In this document: positions 38,119 to 50,244 of the stretch, piece after piece
Position numbering within the stretch: the stretch's first letter is position 1
Layout: each line of letters begins with the position of its first letter
From: Ophiura sarsii
Taxonomy: Eukaryota > Echinodermata > Ophiuroidea > Amphilepidida > Ophiuridae
DNA: 64,000 nt
NCBI GenBank assembly: GCA_035610835.1
Contig: CM069455.1
Span: 15,373,266 to 15,437,265 of the forward strand
Direction: 5' to 3'
Translations under genes and position numbers: made by a program
Notes under the pieces: generated by a model
Told to the model about the DNA's origin: nothing
The model's database searches: none
What the model saw: the letters and a program-made list of their open reading frames with translations, nothing else

Positions 38119-38516
38119 CACAAGCTCAACATCACCATTTCATTACTCAGTATCCCCAGTCGAGTTATATCCGTCAGTATGCCCAACCCATTCGACATCC
38201 CCTCTCCATTCGTCGCAACACCTAGACTATAGAGCAACAACAACAGCACCATCTGAATTCTCACTCCTCGACCGCTCATCATCACGTCGGTAACTCAGTG
38301 TCACCCCCTCCCCCAATTATCCCCGTCATCATGAGCCTACCCATCTCACAGTCACAAGGTCAACACCACCATCTCAATTCTCACTCCTCGGTTCATTATC
38401 ATGGTGGACACGGATACTTCGACTACTCAATGTCACCCCCTCCTAATCACCTCAGCTTCATAAATGGTGTAGGCTATGTCGCATTTGCGACAACAATGAA
38501 CTTTTAACTTTGTTTT
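38119..38516 (+). pseudogene. Inverted, broken partial copy of the POU gene 3' end
   Basis: The plus strand here matches the last ~110 codons of the POU gene together with the first bases past its stop (gene segment about 34240-34569), in the opposite orientation and about 2.3 kb upstream of the gene. Shared stretches encode [10 protein letters not shown], then [24 protein letters not shown], then [16 protein letters not shown] and SPPPNH. Both units of the tail's internal duplication are present. The reading frame is broken: about 7 extra bases near 38225-38250 shift the frame, TAG triplets follow in other frames, and extra bases lie between the SPPPNH part and the stop region. No POU domain is present. 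The match continues past the gene's stop codon, so the source included 3' UTR. No poly(A) tail is visible, so a local inverted duplication is as likely as retroposition. Confidence 0.85.
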
Positions 38517-39486
38517 AAAATAAACAATGCGAAATCACTATTACCACCATGGTATTGCCTGTATGCCTGATTGGTTGCGTAACTTTAGGAAGACGAGGCT
38601 TTTAATTTTTTATTTATTTCGTGGTTCGGGGGAGGGTGAGGGCTGGTTAACACCCTGCTTTAAATTGCTCATTTGGCATAAAGTAAATATATTACCAAGA
38701 TGTCAGCTCTTTAAATATTGTTAAATAAAGTAATCAAAAATTAAAGAAAAAAAGAACATTACAGAATTCCTCATAGGATGCTCGAGGGGACGAGAAACTA
38801 CTTTATTTTTTTACTTGGCCTTTAAATATCCTCACGTACAGTGTCAATTGAATGACATATTTAGATTATAAACAATCGTGTCATCTCTATCGTCATTTAA
38901 GTGATTAATTGTTGACATTTGAAGAAAGCACTTGAACTTATTCCATCAAATGCAAAAATAAACAAAATCTTGCAAAATTGTCAGGGAATGATTTGGTCTC
39001 ATCAGCTGCTTCAACTGTCATTACACAGCGTCCACTTTTCTCGGGAAAGAAATTAATGAAATTAAGTGTTTATTTGTTTTGCGTTGTTAACCGTCTGTCA
39101 ATTTAAAAGTTTGAGAGATCTAATAAAAGTATTTTTATCTACACATATTGTGCTTAATGTTTGTCTTTTTAATCGTAAAAAAGAGTGAAAGAGTTAAAAA
39201 ACATAGTCAGTTTCGGTGATACTCGGCAGCCATGAGACAACACATTCAACTAACTTTGTGAAGTTAAAAGATAAAGAGAACACAAGCATACAACTGTGCA
39301 TTGATCATATCTGATTACTTTTATTAAAAAGAAAAAAGCGGAACTATTGACTATATTATTATTTTCATTAAAAAAATAGGGCGCATAGACCAAAGCTTAT
39401 TTTCGTTAAAAAAAATAAAATCGCATAGCACATAGCTTTTTTAAGCCAAAAGGCGCTGAGACAAAGTATTAATTTTTTTGGCCTTA

Positions 39487-39872
39487 TTAATTTTAATTTA
39501 ATTCAATTCAATTCAATTCAATTCAATTCAATTCAATTCAATTCAATTCAATTCAATTCAATTCAATTCAATTTAATTTAATTTAATTTAATTTAATTTA
39601 ATTTAATTTAATTTAATTTCAATTCAATTCAATTCAATTCAATTCAATTCAATTCAATTCAATTCAATTCAATTCAATTCAATTCAATTCAATTCAATTC
39701 AATTCAATTCAATTCAATTCAATTCAATTCAACAATTCAATTTCATTTCATTTCATTTCATTTCATTTCATTTCATTTCATTTCATTTCATTTCATTTCA
39801 TTTCATTTCATTTCATTTCATTTCATTTCATTTCATTTCATTTCATTTCATTTCATTTCATTTCATTTCATT
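39487..39872 (+). repeat. Compound pentanucleotide microsatellite (AATTC / AATTT / TTTCA)
   Basis: About 385 bp of uninterrupted 5-bp units in blocks: AATTC repeats, an AATTT block at about 39571-39618, AATTC again to about 39735, then about 27 TTTCA units to 39870. Each block is internally near perfect, with clean switches between unit types. Confidence 0.97.
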
Positions 39873-40880
39873 TTATTTAAATTTTATGATATTTTAATTA
39901 CAACTTTCTGTTTTCGGGGATCGGGATAGGGCAGTAAGAAGACTGGCACACTGGCACACGTTCATCATCATATTTGTGCAGTTGTTGACAAAACGGTTTA
40001 AAAGAACGAAAAGCTACAAGTTGCATTGTTCAAAATCAACAAAAGTTAAGTTAATTCGGCTAATTTCGACGGGAAAGGCGTGAACATCCCGCTGTGCCGC
40101 ACCCCGTCGCACCTGCTTTGGCACCCCATGCTCATTGGGCACCCCACCCGGGTGTCGTGCCGCGCCTTCGCCCGCAAACTTGTGCCTCTCTTTGTTAACA
40201 GTAAGCGTTGAACGGCGTACCAACTTTTTTCCACTTCATGACGCTCAACACGAAACGTTCGTTTTCCATTTTATTTCATTTTGCGCGGCTTTGTTTTTGC
40301 CGTTTAATCAGTTATCATAAAGAAAACAATTACAGTAGTAAATGACTGGAGGCGATAATAATATGGGGTTGTGGATGGGGGATTACGCAGTCTGTGGCGA
40401 GACCTCAACCATATTAACGCTCCATAGAATTGAAGAACCAGACTCAGGCTAATAGGGAACTAATGAATACATTTTTGTAAGAAAAGAGCAAAAAAGTAGC
40501 CATTTTGCACATCATTATCCCATGTGCTTCTCACAGATATTGTAATCATGTTAATAAACTAATTTCTTTTGATGATGAAACGTTACAATGTGTTCTTAAA
40601 ATATTGTATCTTCCAAACACAATGTCGAGCGAATAATATATAATAATTCAGTTAATGAGTCAAATTTGTATCTATATTAATGCTCATGAATAATGTATTG
40701 CCACCAATTAACTGAACTATAGGGTCAAAAACTAGGGTGCAAGTTAACTATTCTACATCGTTGCTTTTATTTCAAAGATATTCAGTTTTTGGCATGAATG
40801 TTTGTATAATTAAAAACGAATTGTTTTTCAATTGCTGGAATGCATTGACTGCACAAGTCTTGCTTTTACCAATAGTGTGT

Positions 40881-41210
40881 GTTGCTAAGGCGAGGGCAAA
40901 AACCCTGTTTTACCGGCCCGACCGAACCACTTTTTGCGTTTTTGTTGGGGTTTTTTTTGGTTTTTGTTATTCTCAAATCATGTAAAATCAGGCGTTTTTT
41001 GGCCAAAAATCTGTCGAAATTAATTTAAATTTTTTACCTAAAATGTCACCAAAATCTGCAAAAATCGGGATTTTTTTAAATTAAGAGTTAGTGTGAAAAG
41101 AAAAAAAACGACAGATTTTGAGAACAAAAAAATCTAAAAAAACCAACAAAAAACGCAGAAAGTCGTCAATCGGGTCCGTAAAACAGGGTTTTTTCCCTCG
41201 CCTTAGCAAC
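40881..41210. mobile_element. 330-bp TAAGGCGA-family element, copy 3 (best ends)
   Basis: The left end GTTGCTAAGGCGAGGG, then AAAAACCCTGTTTTAC, pairs with the right end GTAAAACAGGG, then CCCTCGCCTTAGCAAC. The arms continue with diverged CGGCCCGACCGAACC against its complement. No target duplication is evident. The centre is A/T-rich. Confidence 0.75.
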
Positions 41211-41445
41211 AGAAACTCTCATATTTCGAAACGATTGAGTTGTTAAAAACTTTAAATGAATCAATTATGTAATAAATAATAAATTAAGAATTTTCCATAG
41301 TCACTTAGTTTTCGAATTCAAAAGTCCTTATAAGGCGACGAAAACCCTGTTCTTGCTACGAGTGGGCGGACATCTCAGTTTGGCTCGTAGTAAAAGTTGT
41401 GCCGTTTTATGATAAACTAAAAAAAGGTGTTTTGTTTTGTTTATC

Positions 41446-41512
41446 GTGGGGTTTTGTTTTGTTTTGTTTTGTTTTGTTTTGTTTTGTTTTGTTTTGTTTT
41501 GTTTTGTTTTTG
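41446..41512 (+). repeat. TTTTG pentanucleotide microsatellite
   Basis: About 12 near-perfect TTTTG units. Open frames of Phe/Cys/Leu or Lys/Gln/Asn repeats across it are by-products. Confidence 0.95.
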
Positions 41513-41699
41513 TTTCTTGTTGGGTTTTGGGGTTTCGCGGGGTAATTATTATTATAAGGCCTATTACTATTTTTGGGGTGATTGTTTTCTTCAAATCGCC
41601 GACATTGATTTGCCGAAAGACACTCATTTGTCGGAAAAGACAGCGGACCGTACCGATGGGTAAGAGACTAGGGAGCCACATGCTGTCTTCTCAACTCTG

Positions 41700-41715
41700 C
41701 CCCCCCCCCCCCCCC
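41700..41715 (+). repeat. C-tract
   Basis: A run of about 16 C is followed 15 bases later by TACGCCACTG, the same neighbour phrase as at 15353. Confidence 0.9.
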
Positions 41716-42005
41716 TAGTCATCTGGATACGCCACTGTCACCCGATGTGGCTTTCTAACTAAACGTGCCATATACGTCATTTTGACTAACTTTGCTTTAA
41801 AAAGCAGACGGCATTCTCTGCGCAGCATACCTGTGTGCATAATTAGCCTATGTCGTATGCTGTCACTCTATTGTTTTAAGGAGATGAAGTGTCATGATTC
41901 ACTTGTACAATGAATCACAGTATCTTGCCACACTGATGATGATGACCCCCATCATTATAATATACACCTTTAAATTGATCAGAATTAAAAATAGGTCCAA
42001 CCTAA

Positions 42006-42165
42006 GCCTGCAAGCATTTTTCTTCGTACATGATCCTAGTGAAATTCACTCTATTCCGTTTTCACAGACGGAAAAAGCAAAATTCACTGAATAAAATGAT
42101 TTTTTGAACAAATCAACTGATTTCACTAGGATCATATATACGAAGAAAAGAAATGGCAGCCTGCA
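42006..42165. mobile_element. Small inverted-repeat element
   Basis: TTTTTCTTCGTACATGATCC then TAGTGAAATT at 42018-42048 is mirrored by GATTTCACTAGGATCA then TACGAAGAAAAG at 42119-42150. The direct repeat GCCTGCAAGC flanks it (42006 and 42161), which would fit a target duplication of about 10 bp or chance. Confidence 0.6.
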
Positions 42166-42506
42166 AGCCATATTGCCATTAACATGATTAAAGAGTACTG
42201 TGTGTGCCTATATTACTATTATAGCACTTTCCCCACGGATACTAATTATTATAAGTTCTATAGCATTTGTATAGGGTCTATGAAGATCAACTCATAAATT
42301 CTTAAAAAATCTTCTTAAGAAGAGATGAAAACTTAAGAAGAATAACTGTACTCATCCATGCTCTACTTAAGATGAATCTTATCTTTTATGCAATAGGGCC
42401 CAGGTATTGTATGTTATATAGCACCGATTTAATTAGACGTATTTAGCACAATTAGACCTACTTAATCATCATAAATCAACCCTAAACGAAATAAGTGTGT
42501 TAAGAA

Positions 42507-43080
42507 GGGTGTGGACCCTCAGTACAGCCTCCGTAAAACTGCTGTAACTCCTTCATTATTCATTTAATCTAAATAAAAGTATAGTATTTTCTTGAAGGAA
42601 AGGGTTCAATGAATCCAATCATGAACATGAAATTGACCATTTTGGACAAAATTATAAAAAACACTTTTTTGACCCATTTTAGGTTCGGGCAAGATAACTC
42701 AAAATATATTTTGTCAAATTTTGTCATATTAGTTTTATTATAATCCTAATAGAATTCCCTAGGAGGGGTATTTTTTTTGTGTTTGAATATCTAATTTATT
42801 TTTTGAATTATAGACAAAAAAGTGCCTAAAACGTGATTATTTACCTCCAAAATCGTGAAAATCACATTTTGGGCACTTTTTGGTTTATAATTCAAAAAAT
42901 AAATTAGATATTCAAAACAAACAAAAAACCTCGGGAATTCTATTAGGATTAGATTATAATAAAACTAGTATGACAAAAAGTTTGACAAAATATATTTGAG
43001 TTATCTTGCCCGAACCTAAAATGGGTCAAAAAACAAGTTACGGCAGTTTTACGGAGGCTGTACCTGAGAGTCCACCCCCT
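42507..43080. mobile_element. 574-bp foldback element, long form of the element in the first LINE
   Basis: The ends GGGTGTGGACCCTCAG and, read inward from the right, GGGTGGACTCTCAGG enclose GCCTCCGTAAAACTGC on both sides, as in 897-1036. Within is a second long inverted repeat with arms of about 180 bp (TTAGGTTCGGGCAAGATAAC ... GTTATCTTGCCCGAACCTAA) centred near 42850. It looks like one foldback nested in another. Confidence 0.8.
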
Positions 43081-43309
43081 CCTTTTAATAGTAAGACATA
43101 TCAAATATCTAGATCTACAAATCAATAGTTTAGGCATATGTATATAATTCTAGGCCCCTTCAATATTAAACCATACCAAAGGCCTCAACATTAAATGTTA
43201 TGAGGTACTATCGGTATAATATTATGTGCATTATACAACTTGGAGCATATTTGTGATATTTTCTATCTAACAGATGAAACTCATTTGACACACCCTGTAT
43301 ATTGACATA

Positions 43310-44725
43310 CAGGGTGAATAAAAAAGTGCACTCAAAGTGAAATAACTATTTTAAATATTTGTTATCAGAATATGAAGGCAACAAATAGCTAACTAATAAA
43401 TTAAATACAAGTCTAACATTCTCAGTTATTTTTTCAAACATTAAGGGAGAATTAGGTGTTGAGAGCACATTTTACTAAAACTAAGTTTTCTCCAATATTA
43501 AAGGTACTGTTAATGTTAATTGGGTATTATATGTACTTAAACCTTAAGTGTTGTAGGTTAAACAAAATATCGCTACTTGGTTGGTCATGTGACCCGTTGC
43601 CATTGAAACGGCGGCCATTTTGGATCAACTTTTTTACTACGAGGACACCTTTCGCGCAAGATATCTCAAAAACTATTTATCGTAGAGTATTGGGACACAG
43701 AGCAAATGAAAGCTGATTGATAAGGCTATAGAATGAACTAAGATCTAAGCAATTGGACACTATTAACTAGGGTAAGTATTGTATTTTGTGTTCACCAGAT
43801 TGTTTTGATTTTTTTTACGGAGATATAAAAAATGTTATCATAGGGTTAGAGTCCCCATTCTATAGTACATTTTAAAGCTTATCTTATTAGCAGTATTCTT
43901 GTCAAATTTGAAGGTCCTAGCCCCTTTAGTTTTCCAGATATCCTGCGCAAAATGGTCGAAATTAGTTATTTACGGAGATATCGTCAGTTAAAAGTCGGGT
44001 CATTAGTAAATACGAATAATTGATACTCATTAAAGGTAATTAATCGTCATTTTTGGTATCAAATTTTATTTAAAAATGAAGTTTTCACTTAGTTAAGGCA
44101 TCTTAGAACACTAAATGTATTAATTATTGGAGTAATCAAATAACATATGACATTTTTGACCAGAAATGAGATACTTAAAACAGTAGAATACATAAGAATT
44201 AAATACATGCGTTAATATACGAAAATTTCAACTTCGCGTCGGACTTGGACGCGCAAAATTTATCATAACTTTGCAGAGGAATATCTGATTTTGTTCATTT
44301 TTGCAGCAAATGAAAGCTCATTCTCTGGGCTGATTTAAAGCCAAAATAACAAAATCCATAATATAAAACCTCTCAACCCCTAATGACAAAACAATGTCAT
44401 TATTACACAAATTTAGCAACAACAACACATAACTTGGCTTTTGTGATAGTCGGACTTGCTCGGACTAGAGTGGGGACCGTTTTCGATAGTGGAATCCAAT
44501 AGATCTTATAAGAGAAAATATCGCAAATCTTGTTCGGTTTGTAAAATGTTCACTTTTACGAAAATAAGCATAAATTATGTTTACCACAACCAATTTCAAC
44601 CATCTAAAATATTTTAGAAAGATAATGTGATAACCCGTCTGCCTATAAACAATCTGTGACATTTTTGCACAGATTTTAAGATATAAAATCCCAAAGTTGA
44701 GCACACTTTTTTTTGACTCACCCTG
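43310..44725. mobile_element. 1.4-kb TA-flanked CAGGGTGA inverted-repeat element
   Basis: The left end CAGGGTGAATAAAAAAGTGC and the right end read inward CAGGGTGAGTCAAAAAAAAG (then TGTGCTCAA) match with small indels. TA flanks lie at 43308-43309 and 44726-44727. The ends are related to those of 1623-1879. No transposase motif was found in the interior frames. A lone opposite end, ACACCCTGTA, stands immediately before it at 43290. Confidence 0.75.
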
Positions 44726-44727
44726 TA

Positions 44728-46093
44728 TCTATATATGATAACAGTCGCATGTTTTCTGGAACGACAATTAGCATATTATTAGGTCCTTTAATAACGATTT
44801 CAGTTATTTAGTATAGTTACAGCTTTTAAACCTGTACAAAAACATTGTTAAAAATACTTTATGAATACATATTAAACCCAATTTAGTTCAGCTCCCAGAT
44901 TACTGCCGGGATTGCAGCATCTTCATTATTTGATCAAAATTGGATATCTTGCTATCGTGAGTATGCTGTTATCAATATGGCATACTGCAAAGAATAACAT
45001 GACATATGCATAATGATGTTCTTTTTTAGGCTATATAGATAGACCACAGATTTATAAGAAAAACATGATGATTTACAACAAAAGCATTATGTCATGCGTA
45101 TTGTTATAAACTTATTTTCCTTGTAAATTGTTGTAAATAAAGCCACAATTCCATGTTTGAAGTTATGTCGAGAAATGGACAGAACATGAACGAGTTTGAT
45201 AGATAATATGTATTCCTAGACACGTTATCAGTTAAGCTTGCAGTATTGCCTGTTTCTGTATACAAGAAGGGTTCTATACCCCCATTTATAGAAACCAGTT
45301 TATATTTCGTGTTTACCCAAAACAATGAGTAAACCTTAAGAAAACATGGCGATTAGCTAACATTTGCCAGCATGGACAATTGACATACCATTCTACAGCG
45401 ATTCTATAACTTGTTTTGGGAGTTTATAACGCTAAGCATACAGTTGGTTACAAAAGCACAAAAGTTTTTCGTGATTTTTGTTGCTGGTGAAAGCTGGCAA
45501 AAGTCAATAAGGCGCTCACTAAAGTGGCTTGGCGAGTGTCAATAGCTGAAGATAAACACACTGAGCTTTAACGCCTATTTTATTATTACCTTGATGGGCT
45601 TTTTAAAGGCTTTTAAAAGAAGAAGGTCGAACTTCTCTCCGAACCCTCGAAAGTCAGGTCTCAACGAGAGCTCTTGTCTTAAGGGCACCCGGAATTATTT
45701 AAGTTCATCAGTTATTAGTAATTTCTGTTCTGGTAACATCGTCGTCCGTTTTTTGTAATGATAACATGGAAAGAATTTGATAGACCATAATAAAATAATA
45801 ACTCCAAATTAATCGTTCACCTTTTCGTGAGATTTTGCGATGAGCATGGTTCATAGATTCCAAGTGCTTGCTAGAAATTAATAGAGCTTGAAGATGGTTA
45901 AGAGCGGGGGATGGAATAGGAGCGTAAATGATTTTTTGACCAGTGATGCATTTTATGATATGAAATCATCAATTTTAATAGTTACTTCGACATATGATAT
46001 CTCGAGCCTATGACCGAGTATGAAAAACAACCAGTCGTTATTAAACGACCTATATAATATCCCAGCAAAAACACTTCGCGAGTTAACTCGTTT
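44728..46093. other. Gene-free stretch
   Basis: No recognised features. Confidence 0.45.
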
Positions 46094-46531
46094 TTAATTT
46101 CTATTATTCTCCTCGCTCCGGCCATCCGGCCATGCGACCATCGCCAATGAAGACCTCTTTCGAAGACAATGAAGACGTTTTTTACACCATTTCATCTGGG
46201 AATTGAGTCCCGAACGTGGATTAGATCGGTGTCCTCCTGTCGCTATAAGATGTCCTGACATCGTGACTTTTGTCACGCATTTATCCCCTGTAATAATGAT
46301 AGCGGTGTCCAGTGACAGTCGACCATTAGCGGCGGCTATTACTCTCTGGTCGTCCCCCAAAGGGGCCACTCCAACTTCACACTCAAATAAATACAAAAAT
46401 ATTGGGGACCGAGTTTCGATAGTTGATACTCTGTAATAATACGATAAGGGTTTTTGAAATATAGGACTATATGCTATGCTGGGGTGTTTTCTTTTTTCCC
46501 CCTTCAATTTGCATGGAATATCGTCCTGCAA
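46094..46531 (-). CDS. Unrecognised open frame, possible lone exon
   Basis: A 145-codon open frame whose middle (residues about 52-115, containing VGVAPLGDDQRVIAAANGRL, then SLDTAIIITGDKC) has balanced, protein-like composition and more GC than its surroundings. On the minus strand a plausible splice acceptor (T-rich then GAG) precedes the TGTGAAGTTGG codons, and a weak donor (ATG then GTGTAA) follows QMK. I do not recognise the family and no neighbouring exon is visible. It may be a relic of a mobile element or chance. Confidence 0.2.
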   Translation of the reverse strand: MQDDIPCKLKGEKRKHPSIAYSPIFQKPLSYYYRVSTIETRSPIFLYLFECEVGVAPLGDDQRVIAAANGRLSLDTAIIITGDKCVTKVTMSGHLIATGGHRSNPRSGLNSQMKWCKKRLHCLRKRSSLAMVAWPDGRSEENNRN

Positions 46532-47350
46532 TGAAGGCTACCTAATTGTTGCCTCTTATTTATGTTATTTCTTATATGGTCAATCACCATTATTTTGATG
46601 ACACTCGATATTTTGGTTTTTATTTCCGTGAAGTGTATGAGCAAGCCTTTCGACACTCTCGGTTCACCCATCAAGTTATAAATGCCCAGTGCTACAACCC
46701 CTACAAAAACAAGTTCTGTTTAATATCCCCATCATGAAACATATTGACACCAGAACAGGCTTTATTCCATTGCATACGGGCCGCCTTAAGAATCATTCGA
46801 AATAGACTTTGTATACAAATACAAACATCAGTGCTAAAGTTCCAGTAACAAATATGTTACAAGTCGTCATCATATATCCGATTTCAAATTAGAAAGTCAT
46901 ATCGACATAGTAAGCATTCTGATTTATTTAATAGTTATACAATATCGCAGAAATACTAATACCTCAAAATTGAAATGGAACTAGTCATGATTAATTCAAT
47001 TATATTTATACACATCAGGGTTAAATATGACAATCAATCCGTGCGCCTCTCTTCTTATAATGGCCCAAAGCGAGATATCTTAAAATACGTGAACAAAAGC
47101 TTGATAGAGTCGGCCATTGCTACTCTTTGTTTATACTGAAAATACTAATAGTTTGCATTTATTAAATCATAATAATACTTAATTATTGTAACGAGCCACT
47201 TCTCATTTACACGCGGTAGTGATAGAGTGATGGCAATAACGCGTAAAGTGGGTGAACGTTTGTACGGAGTATCATCAGGGTCAGCGGGAGAGAAAAAAAT
47301 GGTGGTCTTGTTTCCTTATCATTTATCACATGCCTATACTTTCATCCAGC
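46532..47350. other. Gene-free stretch
   Basis: Nothing recognised. Confidence 0.45.
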
Positions 47351-47359
47351 ACCCATTTT

Positions 47360-47523
47360 ATTTATTTATTTATTAACATTAATTGATGAATATCGACACG
47401 ATTTCATGGTTAGAATCCCTTTTTTAATTTTGTTTTTGTTTTATTTTTTATTATTTTATTTATTCATATAATCATTCCCCTGTTCACCTATTTATTTATT
47501 TATTCATTTATTTATTCACCTAT

Positions 47524-47598
<75 letters not shown>

Positions 47599-47720
47599 TT
47601 GTATTTTTTATTTTTATTTTTTTTAATTTATTTTTTTACTTTTATTATTATTATTATTATTTTTTATTTTTTATTATTATTACTTTTTTGGTTTATTCAT
47701 TTATTTATTTATTTATTGTT
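47360..47720 (+). repeat. TTTA tetranucleotide microsatellite
   Basis: The pure TTTA core lies at about 47518-47600, flanked by degenerate TTTA/TTATTA sequence. Confidence 0.93.
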
Positions 47721-47798
47721 AAGTTAAACCATTTGGAACGGTAGTTGCTACTGTTTGCTATTCTGTGTATACCGGTAAAGTCGTTGGTTGTTGCGGAC

Positions 47799-48108
47799 GT
47801 GGTTGTAGATGCCAGTTATTGCGAACGTGGAACGCGATACGCTAAAGAAGAAGCACCATCCATTCACCATTAAATGGTCTATCATCATCAGAGCGCCTGC
47901 ATTCAATAACGGATCAAAGCAATGCGACCTTTGCCTCACGGAAAAGCTGTAGGCCTACATCATCAACGGCGACAAAAGTAGACTCCTCAACACAAGATCT
48001 GAGCTTGTTTCCAAGTGCCGTCATGAAAACAAGTTATACCTTACGAATTATTCCAGAGGCATAACCTAATTACAATCATGTCCGCAATAACTGGCATCTA
48101 CAACCACC
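47799..48108. mobile_element. 310-bp inverted-repeat element
   Basis: TGGTTGTAGATGCCAGTTAT then TGCG on the left and the inverse complement CGCAATAACTGGCATCTACA then ACCA on the right. It directly abuts the GATC-rich element at 48111. Ends and target duplication beyond this are unclear. Confidence 0.65.
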
Positions 48109-48110
48109 TA

Positions 48111-49047
48111 CACTCTTAGAAGGTCAGGATCAAATACATGAGTAGATTTCCGGCTCACTTTGTTTTGATCCTTTAAGGATAATTTTCGGATCGTTTTGAT
48201 CCGTTAATTTTCGGATCGTTTTGATCCGTTTCCAGATAGATATCAACAAACGGATCAAATTCACCTTGATCAACTTTGATCTGATTTCCGGATCAATTCG
48301 ATGAAACAGTTCATTGGTCAATGAGTGACTACCGTCACTCTTTCGCAAACCGATAGACGACAAGCAGACGATCTTTTGAATTCGGTCGCCACAGTTGAAA
48401 CAAGGGTGAAATACCGCAGTAAGTTATCCAGTCTAATCTGTAAAATGTTACATGATTTTGTCGGTAAAGTAGTTTTATTTTTTATGTTTGAACATGCTCT
48501 ATTCTTGTGAACAAATTTCTTGTACCTGACCAGTGCCATCAGTACGATTTTCGGTCAAAATGCTCCTCACAAAATGTCACGATCACTGCGATGTACTAGG
48601 CCTACACGATGTAGTAAGCTTACTGCACTCGATATATAGTCTGCAGTGTGCACCCGGGGGTGGGGGCACTCAATCAATATTAGGTTTCACACCAGGCTCC
48701 ATCAAAAATACCCCCCTTTTTTTGGCCCGGTGTCACCGAAAGACCCTTGCATGCATGCTTGTTTTTACAATCTGTCACCCGATGACCCCCTATGTTTTCA
48801 CTTTTTCTTTGATTCAGTTTGATCCTGGAGTAGGATCATAAGCTACAGGTACATCCGATTAAGGATCATTATTTTGATCCGTTTCAGTATCATTTGACAG
48901 AAATATTTGATCCCATTTCGGATCAAACTTTTTGATCCTGCTTGTCGGATCACTTTGATCCGGAAAGGGTAAGCTCATATGTGATACCGCTTCTGGATCA
49001 AAATTGATCCTTTTCGTCTCATATTTGATCCTGACCTTCTAAGAGTG
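48111..49047. mobile_element. 937-bp TA-flanked element with GATC-dense ends
   Basis: The ends CACTCTTAGAAGGTCAGGAT (then CAAAT) and the exact inverse complement at 49023-49047 are flanked by TA (48109-48110, 49048-49049). About 10 GATC tetramers fall in the first ~185 bp and about 12 in the last ~225 bp, mostly as TTTGATCC or GGATCAAA in both orientations. The centre (48310-48810) has almost none. The centre holds a GC-rich CACCCGGGGGTGGGGG stretch and no transposase. The dense end motifs look like subterminal transposase-binding repeats. Confidence 0.8.
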
Positions 49048-49049
49048 TA

Positions 49050-50244
49050 GTTTTATCATATCATTTCCCTCTCTCATCTCAGCTTTTATTTCCTGGCGGA
49101 TTCAATTACATTTTGTTACGCGCTATATGCACATAGTACATTACTGGAGGAATATAAGAGTCTTTTGTTGGTTAGATCTGTTCATTACCCTACAGTTGTT
49201 ATTATTTTTTCTCTAATATGTTTTCTTCGAAGATATTCTTTTTTATTTATCTATTTATTTTTATTTTTGATAAGAAATAACAGTGATCCATTCTCAAAAC
49301 ACGTAAAACAAACTAAAACGCTATACTAAGAAAGTGAAATAAATATAGTAGAACGAATCTTTAAAACAAAATTAATTTTAAAACAAACTAAACTAAACTG
49401 TGGCCCTGGTGGTACACCGTAGATGATGAATGCGCGTTTGATGGAACGGGATAATGGTTATAATGGTATCTTCATTCATATCGCTTAGCCCAAGCCCAAA
49501 ACAGACCTTTAGAATTTCGCCTCAACGTTTTTCTTTGACAATTCACGCCAATTATGTGTTGTCTTTACTTAACTTACCCAGCTTTACGCCTATATGTTGT
49601 GATTGTTTAAAGCGATCAACACACCAAGTTATACACAATCCTGGTAAATTCAAACATTGCATGCAGAGAGGTTTACTGAGTTTCCTTTCATTTTCGCGCA
49701 AATATTATAAATAAACTTTTCACCCGGGGCAAAAGAGATTAAAGTTGCATCTAATAATGAATAGTCGCGGCCACCCTCGATATGTGCACACTAGGTATAA
49801 CGCCATAGCGCGCACACGTAACGTGCCCAGAGGTTAGGGCAAACATTGGGGGACAACTAAAAGCGATGGGTCCAATAGGGGCAGTGTTTTTCTAACTCCC
49901 GAGGCTGGGTTTTTGTCAAAACTGTCCCAGCAGTTTGCATTCTGAATCGTATTTTGTAGAACTATAATAGGGATAGCTAGCTGTCATTGAGCATGCTGAT
50001 TGAATCGCACACAACGGTGCATTGTCTTTTAACCATTTTCTTTCTTGCATTCAGCATGTTCCGTCTTTCTGATGTATCTCTGCATTAGGCCTATATAATT
50101 ATAATGCCTTTGAGGCAATAAACTCCGTCCAAACGATCCTAGGCAAAATTGATCAGCTGCAATATATCATCATCGGTGGTTTATTTCTCAAGTCCCCATT
50201 ATATGTCGACTTACTCCCCTTTCAAAATGTTGCCACCCTATATA
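49050..50244. other. Gene-free stretch
   Basis: AT-rich; no recognised features. Confidence 0.45.

Noticed and set aside
38298..38507. Open frame in the partial POU copy as a functional exon
   Set aside because: It lacks the POU and homeodomain parts, has a frameshift just upstream, and no splice acceptor was seen.
41328..41718. Phe/Cys/Leu or Lys/Gln repeat proteins
   Set aside because: By-product of the TTTTG microsatellite.
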